Below, piece after piece: positions 58,292-64,000 of a stretch of DNA of 64,000 nt. The notes under the pieces were generated by a model. It did not search any database and was not told the DNA's origin. It worked only from the letters and a program-made list of their open reading frames with translations. The DNA comes from Mucilaginibacter celer (lineage in GTDB: Bacteria > Bacteroidota > Bacteroidia > Sphingobacteriales > Sphingobacteriaceae). The first letter of the stretch is position 1; every line of letters begins with the position of its first letter. The translations under genes were made by a program, and so were the position numbers. The stretch is taken from assembly GCF_003576455.2 (NCBI RefSeq), contig NZ_CP032869.1:2232001-2296000 (forward strand), read 5' to 3'.

Positions 58292-59323
58292 ATGGAATAC
58301 AAACAATTAGGAGCATCAGGATTGCGGGTGCCCGTATTAAGCTTTGGCACGGCCACTTTTGGCGGCGGTAACGAATTTTTTAAAGCCTGGGGCGATACCC
58401 AGCTTGATGAAGCCAAAAAGCTGGTAAACCTATGTCTCGATGCCGGCGTTAACCTTTTTGATACCGCCAATGTTTATTCGCACGGTATTTCTGAAGAAAT
58501 TTTGGGCAAGGCCATTGAGGGGATCAGGAACGAAGTGCTGATCTCAACCAAGGCTACTTTTACCATGGGCAGCGGCGTTAACGATTTTGGATCATCGCGC
58601 TTCCACCTCATTAAATCGGCCGAAGAAAGTTTGAAACGCTTAAATACCGACCGGATTGATATTTACCACATGCACGGTTTTGATGCCACCACACCTGTTG
58701 AAGAAACCCTGCGTGCGCTTGATGACCTGGTTACAAGCGGCAAAGTGCGCTACATAGCCTGCTCCAACTTTTCGGGCTGGCACCTCATGAAATCGTTATC
58801 TGTGTCCGAAAGATATGGCTGGAGCCGTTATGTTGCTCACCAGGCTTATTACTCCTTATTAAACCGCGAGTTTGAATGGGAACTAATGCCGCTTGGTATC
58901 GATCAAAAAGTGAGCACTATTGTATGGAGCCCGCTGTCATCAGGCCAGCTTAGCGGTAAATTCAGGAGAGGGCAACCTATCCCCGCCGACTCGAGAACAG
59001 TAAAGGGCGGTGCTCACGGCCCGGCTACCAATTTTGAGCATTTATATAATATTATTGATGTCTTGGATGAGGTTGCCGAAGAAACCGGTAAATCAGTACC
59101 GCAGGTAGCTTTGAACTGGTTGCTGCAACGCCCAACCGTTGCCAACATTGTAATAGGCGCCCGCAACGAAGAACAATTAAAACAAAACCTCGGTGCCATA
59201 GGCTGGAATTTAACCACCGAACAGGTTAAAAAACTGGATACCGCCAGCGAGGTTGACCCGATATATCCGTACTGGCACCAGCGCCAAAACCTGAAACTGG
59301 TTCCGCTGCCGATACAATACTAA
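58292..59323 (+). CDS. Aldo/keto reductase
   Basis: 343 residues from the ATG at 58292 (MEYKQLGASGLRVPVLSFGT); the in-frame TTG at 58217 is the promoter, not a start. TIM-barrel AKR with the tetrad: Asp in NLFDTANVYSHG, Tyr in the same motif, Lys in LISTKATF and His in IYHMHGFD. C-terminal NADP-binding NIVIGARNEEQLKQNLGAIG. It resembles the YghZ/KCNAB-type subgroup that reduces small aldehydes or sugar ketones with NADPH. Monocistronic, with a terminator at 59616-59645. Confidence 0.92.
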   Translation: MEYKQLGASGLRVPVLSFGTATFGGGNEFFKAWGDTQLDEAKKLVNLCLDAGVNLFDTANVYSHGISEEILGKAIEGIRNEVLISTKATFTMGSGVNDFGSSRFHLIKSAEESLKRLNTDRIDIYHMHGFDATTPVEETLRALDDLVTSGKVRYIACSNFSGWHLMKSLSVSERYGWSRYVAHQAYYSLLNREFEWELMPLGIDQKVSTIVWSPLSSGQLSGKFRRGQPIPADSRTVKGGAHGPATNFEHLYNIIDVLDEVAEETGKSVPQVALNWLLQRPTVANIVIGARNEEQLKQNLGAIGWNLTTEQVKKLDTASEVDPIYPYWHQRQNLKLVPLPIQY

Positions 59324-59771
59324 GAGAGACTTAATTTTACGATGTGCAAAGGGCTGAGACCACTTGTACGTCGTATTCCTAAAATGCGTAGAAATACGCG
59401 AGCCATCATGGCTTTTTCCGTACCAGCACGCAGTGTTAATGATAGGTTCCGGTTTATATTTGCCTGGTAGATAATTGCCTTTAATTATTACGATACTGAT
59501 TTGTATTAAATCAGTATACAGCATAAATCACCGAAGATTCAATATAAAGGCACAGTATATCACCTGATTTTTATCCTGTAATGTGCAAAGCTAATTCAGT
59601 TATTAATACCCCCGTAAGCCCCCTGACCGGGGCTTTTGTTTTTTAAGTAACAGTTAAATTACAATTGCACTTAAAAAAATCCTGCCCTTTTCTTCAACCC
59701 TTTATAAAACTTAGCTAATTTGCGGCCCGGCCCGCCAGGCTATCTATAAACCAACTAACCTGTTCCTATCT
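59324..59771. other. Intergenic region between AKR and Gfo/Idh/MocA genes
   Basis: 448 bp without a supported gene. A minus-strand ORF here overlaps the AKR gene and is a shadow. A terminator lies at 59616-59645, and the last 100 bp should hold the promoter of the gene at 59772. No riboswitch structure recognised. Confidence 0.45.
59616..59645 (+). terminator. Rho-independent terminator
   Basis: AAGCCCC, short loop, GGGGCTT followed by TTGTTTTTT. It is almost 300 bp past the AKR stop, so it may end a long 3' untranslated region. Confidence 0.7.
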
Positions 59772-61100
59772 ATGGATAGAAGAAAATTTATTCAGTCAAC
59801 AGCCCTTGCCGGTACCAGCTTTGTGCTTGCGCCGCAGTTATCAAATGCTTCGGGAATATTTAAAGGCTCGCCAAACGATAAAGTGGTGTTAGGTATGATG
59901 GGTACCAACAGCCGCGGCCTGTACCTGGCCCAAAGCTTTGCCAAAATACCCAATGTAGAGATAGGCTATATATGCGATGTTGATGCAAATGTTGTTGCTA
60001 AAACAATTGAGGCCATCTACAAGCAAACCGGCAAAAAGCCGCAGGGTATTACCGATATCCGCAAAATGCTGGAGATAAAAGATGTTGATGCCGTAGTTAT
60101 TGCCGCGCCCGATCACTGGCATGCCCCGGCCACCGTTATGGCCTGCCAGGCGGGTAAACATGTTTATGTAGAAAAGCCATGCAGTCATAACCCGCACGAG
60201 GGTGAACTGGCCATTGCCGCATCAAAAAAATATAACCGGCTGGTGCAAATGGGCAGCCAGCGCCGCTCGTTCTCAAACGTGCAGGCTATGGTGAAAGAGT
60301 TGCATGATGGTGTTATCGGCCGGGCTTATTATGCCAAGGGCTGGTATACCAATCACCGGGCTACCATAGGCAAAGGTAAGCAGGTGCCTGTTCCTGCAAA
60401 TTTAAATTATGAGCTGTGGCAGGGGCCGGCACCGCGCAAAGCCTACCAGGATAACCTTATTCACTACAACTGGCACTGGTTTTGGAACTGGGGAACCGGC
60501 GAGGCCCTGAACAACGGTACGCATGAGCTGGATGTGATTCGCTGGGGGCTTGGGGTTGATTACCCCAGCAAGGTGGTATCAACCGGAGGCCGTTTTCATT
60601 TTAATGATGATTGGCAAACGCCCGATACCCAGAACATTCTTTTTAATTTCCCCAACAATACAGCCGCCGAATGGGAAAGCCGCAGCTGCAATGGCTACAA
60701 TATTGAGCAATTGGGCAGGGGCGTGATATTTTATGGCGATAAAGGCACCTTGTTTTATGATGGAGGTAATGGCTACCGTGTTTACGATGGCGATAGCAAA
60801 CTGGTAAAGGAAATTAAGGATGATACCAAAGTGGATGCCACCAACAAAGTAAGCCCCACCGAGGCTTTAGACGGCTTCCATTTAAAAAACTTTGCCGACT
60901 CGGTTAGAGGAACTGATAAGTTGAACTGCCCGATAGAAACCGGCTTTAAATCAACCCTGCTGCCACAATTAGGCAATATCTCGTACCGGGTTGACCGTGT
61001 ATTGCATATCGACCCCAATAACGGTCATATTTTAAATGATGCCGAGGCGCAAAAGCTTTGGAGCCGTGAGTATGAGAAAGGGTGGGAAGTGAAAGTTTAA
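59772..61100 (+). CDS. Gfo/Idh/MocA oxidoreductase, exported (second copy)
   Basis: 442 residues. N-terminal Tat-like signal (MDRRKFIQSTALAGTSFVLA), Rossmann domain (VVLGMMGTNSRGLYLAQSFA), the catalytic-lysine motif VYVEKPCSHNPHEG (about residue 137), GSQRRSFSNVQAM and the C-terminal substrate domain (NWHWFWNWGTGEA-type region, NNGTHELDVIRWGLG). Only about the catalytic and Rossmann motifs are shared with the copy at 48873-50228, so substrates probably differ. A DUF1080 gene follows on the same strand with a hairpin repeat between, which suggests joint oxidation and cleavage of a glycoside. Confidence 0.9.
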   Translation: MDRRKFIQSTALAGTSFVLAPQLSNASGIFKGSPNDKVVLGMMGTNSRGLYLAQSFAKIPNVEIGYICDVDANVVAKTIEAIYKQTGKKPQGITDIRKMLEIKDVDAVVIAAPDHWHAPATVMACQAGKHVYVEKPCSHNPHEGELAIAASKKYNRLVQMGSQRRSFSNVQAMVKELHDGVIGRAYYAKGWYTNHRATIGKGKQVPVPANLNYELWQGPAPRKAYQDNLIHYNWHWFWNWGTGEALNNGTHELDVIRWGLGVDYPSKVVSTGGRFHFNDDWQTPDTQNILFNFPNNTAAEWESRSCNGYNIEQLGRGVIFYGDKGTLFYDGGNGYRVYDGDSKLVKEIKDDTKVDATNKVSPTEALDGFHLKNFADSVRGTDKLNCPIETGFKSTLLPQLGNISYRVDRVLHIDPNNGHILNDAEAQKLWSREYEKGWEVKV

Positions 61101-61114
61101 GAAATAAAAAAACA

Positions 61115-61207
61115 CGTCATTGCGAGGAACAAAGCAATCCCAAACTATACAGGGAACTCGCATGGCCGCTCTGCTTATCGGGGATTGCTTTGTTCCTCGC
61201 AATGACG
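61115..61207. repeat. Long perfect inverted repeat (REP-like hairpin, copy 2)
   Basis: Perfect 27 bp arms beginning CGTCATTGCGAGGAACAAAG, with a 39 bp loop, are the same family as 38694-38788 (two compensated substitutions in each arm). It lies between two co-directional genes. Confidence 0.9.
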
Positions 61208-61230
61208 ATTTTTTAAAGTAACAATCAACT

Positions 61231-62592
61231 ATGAAAAAAATACTATACCCTGCAATTGCACTTTTTGCCTCGGCGGCATTTATGCCCGCACAGGCCCAGA
61301 CCAAATTATTTGATGGCAAAACCCTTAACGGCTGGAAACGTCTTGCCGGCACTGCCGATTATAAAGTTGAAGACGGTGCCATCGTTGGCACCACCGTATT
61401 AAACTCGGGCAACTCATTCCTGGTTACTGAAAAGGAATACGGCGATTTTATCCTGGAGCTGGATGCCAAAATTGAAAGCGACCTGAGTAACTCGGGTGTG
61501 CAAACCCGCAGCCATTATGATCCCGAAGGCAACAAAGGCAAAGGGAAAGTTTACGGCCGCCAGTTTGAAATTGACCCTTCGAGCCGTAAGTGGACCGGCG
61601 GTATTTACGACGAAGGCCGCCGCGATTGGCTGTACCCCCTCGATCTGAACCCGAAAGCAAAAGATGCCTTTAAAGTTGGCGAGTACAACCACATTAAAAT
61701 TGAATGCATAGGCAACGAAATGAAAACCTGGATAAACGGGGTACCTGCAGGAGATGTGGTTGACACCATAGACAGCAAAGGTTTTATAGCCCTGCAGGTG
61801 CATGCCGTGAGCGAAGAAAAACAGGCCGGTAAAAAGGTGTACTTTAAAAACCTCAACCTTAAAACCACCAACTTAAAATCAACGCCGTTTCCTAAAGATG
61901 TGTACGTGGTAAACCTTACCCCAAACAGCATCACCGGAGCCGAAAAAGCTGCCGGCTGGAAACTGCTGTACGATGGTAAAACCAATACAGGCTGGCGCGG
62001 AGCCACATTAAAAGGCTTCCCCGACAAAGGCTGGGAATATACCAACGGTACTATGCACGTGCTGCCTTCGGCCGGGCAGGAAGAATCGGGCGGTGGTGAT
62101 ATCGTAACCAATGATAATTACGGCGCGTTCGATCTTTCGTTCGAGTTTAAGCTTACGCCGGGTGCCAACAGCGGTGTTAAATATTTTGTCACCCTTTCTG
62201 AAGTTACCAAAGGTTCGGCCATCGGTTTGGAATACCAGGTGCTTGATGATAAACTGCATCCCGATGCCAAGCTGGGCCGCGACGGCGACCGCACACTTGC
62301 TTCGCTGTATGATTTGATTAAAGCCAATAAACAGGATCGCTTTGTACACCCGATTGGTGCCTGGAACACAGGCAGGGTAGTGGTTTATCCTAATAACCAT
62401 GTTGAACACTACCTGAACGGTATTAAAGTACTTGAATACGACCGCGGCTCACAAGCCTACCGCGACCTCGTAGCCATCAGCAAATACAAAATCTGGAAAA
62501 ACTTTGGCGAAGCAGCTGAGGGGCATTTGTTGTTACAGGATCATGGCAACGAGGTGTTTTTCAGGAGTATTAAGGTGAGGAATTTGAAGTAA
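61231..62592 (+). CDS. Double-domain DUF1080 protein (3-keto-disaccharide hydrolase family)
   Basis: 453 residues with a signal peptide (MKKILYPAIALFASAAFMPA, then QAQ). Two concanavalin-like DUF1080 domains in tandem: about 22-215 (LFDGKTLNGWKRL, NSGVQTRSHYDPEG) and about 240-452 (LLYDGKTNTGWRGA, NSGVKYFVTLSEVTKGSAIG, GLEYQVLDD). Members hydrolyse or eliminate 3-keto glycosides produced by Gfo/Idh/MocA enzymes; one such gene sits directly upstream. Periplasmic or surface. Which domain is catalytic cannot be told from sequence alone. Confidence 0.9.
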   Translation: MKKILYPAIALFASAAFMPAQAQTKLFDGKTLNGWKRLAGTADYKVEDGAIVGTTVLNSGNSFLVTEKEYGDFILELDAKIESDLSNSGVQTRSHYDPEGNKGKGKVYGRQFEIDPSSRKWTGGIYDEGRRDWLYPLDLNPKAKDAFKVGEYNHIKIECIGNEMKTWINGVPAGDVVDTIDSKGFIALQVHAVSEEKQAGKKVYFKNLNLKTTNLKSTPFPKDVYVVNLTPNSITGAEKAAGWKLLYDGKTNTGWRGATLKGFPDKGWEYTNGTMHVLPSAGQEESGGGDIVTNDNYGAFDLSFEFKLTPGANSGVKYFVTLSEVTKGSAIGLEYQVLDDKLHPDAKLGRDGDRTLASLYDLIKANKQDRFVHPIGAWNTGRVVVYPNNHVEHYLNGIKVLEYDRGSQAYRDLVAISKYKIWKNFGEAAEGHLLLQDHGNEVFFRSIKVRNLK

Positions 62593-62662
62593 GAAAACCC
62601 CTGCCATCTCTTTGCCGGTAGTGAAAACCGGGACCTTTGAAGATGAGATGACATATTTCTCC

Positions 62663-62759
62663 GTCATACCGATTTGTTTCGGCATCCCACAAGACAGGTA
62701 GCCCGCTTGCTCAGCAAGGCTGCTTAGCCAGTGGGGTGCTGAAACAAGTTCAGCATGAC
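62663..62759. repeat. Imperfect inverted repeat of a second family
   Basis: Arms GTCATACCGATTTGTTTCGG and its imperfect complement (ending GAAACAAGTTCAGCATGAC) enclose about 40 bp. The sequence differs from the CGTCATTGCGAGG family. Confidence 0.7.
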
Positions 62760-62834
62760 CTTAATTACTGTTATGTTATGAGCAGCAGCCTGCTGAAGCA
62801 CAAACTATTGTTCCCCCTTTAGAGGGTTAGGGGG

Positions 62835-63863
62835 CTACAACGACTTCCTCAACCTCACCGTAAACGGCACCGCAAAATGCTCGTGGCAGCTGCTCAGCGC
62901 AAATTCGGCAGTTTTGATGCCCATCAGATTAAAATCGGTTGATATGGTGGTAATACCGTCGAGAATGATCTCTTTAAGCGCGGTTTCGTTATAAGATATC
63001 ACGCCTACATCCTGGGCTACTTTTAAATCTGAAGCGATGATCTTTTTTACCAGTTCAACCAGGTCATCTTCAGTAAGACTGATATAAACGGTATCTTTGT
63101 GGATATTTTCGGCAGCTAAAGTTTCAACCACATCGTACTCAAAAGCATACTGGCGGCAAAAATTTACAAAGCCTTTCATAATCTCTTTTGAGTGATAGGT
63201 TTTGCCGGGGAAGATCAGCTTGAGCGTATGATACCTGCTCAGGTTTTCGAGCATGCTTTTAAGGGCTTCGTAAACATCGGTGGCAAAATCTTCATATATC
63301 GCCGCAAATTTGCCCGTAACGCCCGGCACCAGGTTATCCAGCAAAATCAGTTTATCCTTGGGGATGGTGTTGATGATTTCGTGAGCCTTGGTTTCATTAT
63401 CCAAAAAGTGGGGTATGACAATAAATTTGGCATAATCACTTTGGATTCCCTCGGCAATAATCTTTTTAAAAAAATAAAAATCGTTGTTATAAATATAAAA
63501 ATCTACAGCCGCCTGCTCGCCTATGGTAGCCACAAAGGCATCATAAATGATCTTTTTATGGGCGCTTAATTTATTGAACAGCAGGAAAATTTTGAGCGGT
63601 TTCTGAAAATCGGTATTCGAAATAAAAAAACCTTTACCTGGAACTGAACTTACAATTCCCTTGTCTTTCAGTTCTTTATAAACGCGTTCTATAGTATTGC
63701 GTGAAGTATCCAGCGCATAGCTCAAATCATTGATAGATGGCAGCATATCATCCTTCACTATCTGCCCGCTTTCGATAGCCCTGATAATGGCGTTAGAAAG
63801 TTGCAGGTACTTCGGGGTGATGGAGTACTCATCGATAGATAATATTTTCAGATAGTTCTTCAC
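62835..63863 (-). CDS. GntR-family regulator with sugar-binding-like C-terminal domain
   Basis: 342 residues. N-terminal GntR winged helix (about 15-85; LPSINDLSYALDTSRNTIER, GIVSSVPGKGFFIS). The remainder (about 95-340) resembles a LacI/periplasmic-binding-protein fold (KLIFPGKTYHSKEIMKGFVN, VGVISYNETALKEIILDGIT) and ends in a short arm. Such GntR-LacI hybrids control sugar loci in Bacteroidota; the likely targets are the divergent gene beyond the right edge or the DUF1080/MocA genes, both unproven. Confidence 0.88.
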   Translation of the reverse strand: MKNYLKILSIDEYSITPKYLQLSNAIIRAIESGQIVKDDMLPSINDLSYALDTSRNTIERVYKELKDKGIVSSVPGKGFFISNTDFQKPLKIFLLFNKLSAHKKIIYDAFVATIGEQAAVDFYIYNNDFYFFKKIIAEGIQSDYAKFIVIPHFLDNETKAHEIINTIPKDKLILLDNLVPGVTGKFAAIYEDFATDVYEALKSMLENLSRYHTLKLIFPGKTYHSKEIMKGFVNFCRQYAFEYDVVETLAAENIHKDTVYISLTEDDLVELVKKIIASDLKVAQDVGVISYNETALKEIILDGITTISTDFNLMGIKTAEFALSSCHEHFAVPFTVRLRKSL

Positions 63864-64000
63864 ATCACAAATGTAATATTTGCCCGCACATTCTCATTGT
63901 GTAAAAAAGACAGATAGAGATAGTTAAGCCGCAAGGTGTGTTTATCTTGCTTAACCAATTATCATCCGCAGCTACTTATTGCGGATAAACCTAATTTAAA

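Noticed and set aside
59341..59460. Possible TPP-riboswitch-like word GGGCTGAGA
   Set aside because: The second conserved TPP motif is absent and no thiamine gene follows; chance match.
59210..59524. Minus-strand ORF of 104 residues
   Set aside because: Overlaps the 3' end of the aldo/keto reductase and lacks family features; a shadow ORF.

Overview
The window looks like chromosomal DNA of a Bacteroidota bacterium of the family Sphingobacteriaceae, most likely Mucilaginibacter or a close relative. The signs are two SusC/SusD pairs, a FecR/ECF-sigma cassette, a hybrid propeller histidine kinase, a protein with a type IX secretion sorting tail, TAnnTTTG-type promoters lying almost on the start codon, and many sugar-processing enzymes with export signals. 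Genus-level placement is inferred from gene content, not from a marker gene.

Left part (1-10.5 kb). The window opens inside a response regulator that closely resembles the receiver of the fused receiver/thioredoxin reductase family. A cyclic-nucleotide-domain histidine kinase follows. Next come two large paralogous TPR sensor kinases separated by a small acidic protein, within AT-rich sequence that contains broken genes: a frameshifted exported peptide, an alpha/beta-hydrolase tail, an unidentified tail, and a LacI regulator with a frameshift and an internal deletion. This tract ends at the 3' half of a CAT-anticodon tRNA (10421-10462) that has no 5' half. I read this as the far boundary of an old tRNA-targeted integrative element lying to the left.

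Middle part (10.6-40 kb). Intact genes resume: DUF2200, a DHFR-like reductase, an Hsp70-like ATPase, and a carbohydrate block. The block contains a GH78 alpha-L-rhamnosidase, a membrane propeller/LuxR-type regulator, a ThuA-like protein and a SusC/SusD pair. A housekeeping stretch follows: YeiH-type transporter, pirin, methyltransferase, DUF92 protein, MtfA-like peptidase, MBL hydrolase and YceH. A second SusC/SusD pair is arranged as ECF sigma, FecR, STN-SusC, SusD, then an AraC regulator. Only a truncated signal-peptide ORF lies where an enzyme gene would be expected.

Right part (39.7-64 kb). A 2362-residue secreted protein (NHL, about 15 IPT/TIG, 7 FG-GAP, MBG, type IX tail) overlaps a small lipoprotein gene. 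Then come a DUF6807 protein, a Gfo/Idh/MocA oxidoreductase, a hybrid two-component sensor, VF530, a DEAD-box-like protein lacking most catalytic motifs, TruA, a CDGSH protein, an aldo/keto reductase, a second Gfo/Idh/MocA enzyme, a double DUF1080 protein and a GntR regulator. Two Gfo/Idh/MocA enzymes, DUF1080, ThuA and DUF6807 together suggest oxidative (3-keto) glycoside breakdown fed by the SusCD importers and the rhamnosidase. Intergenic regions carry long hairpin repeats, two of one family. I saw no CRISPR array, rRNA, intact tRNA, prophage or intact insertion sequence.
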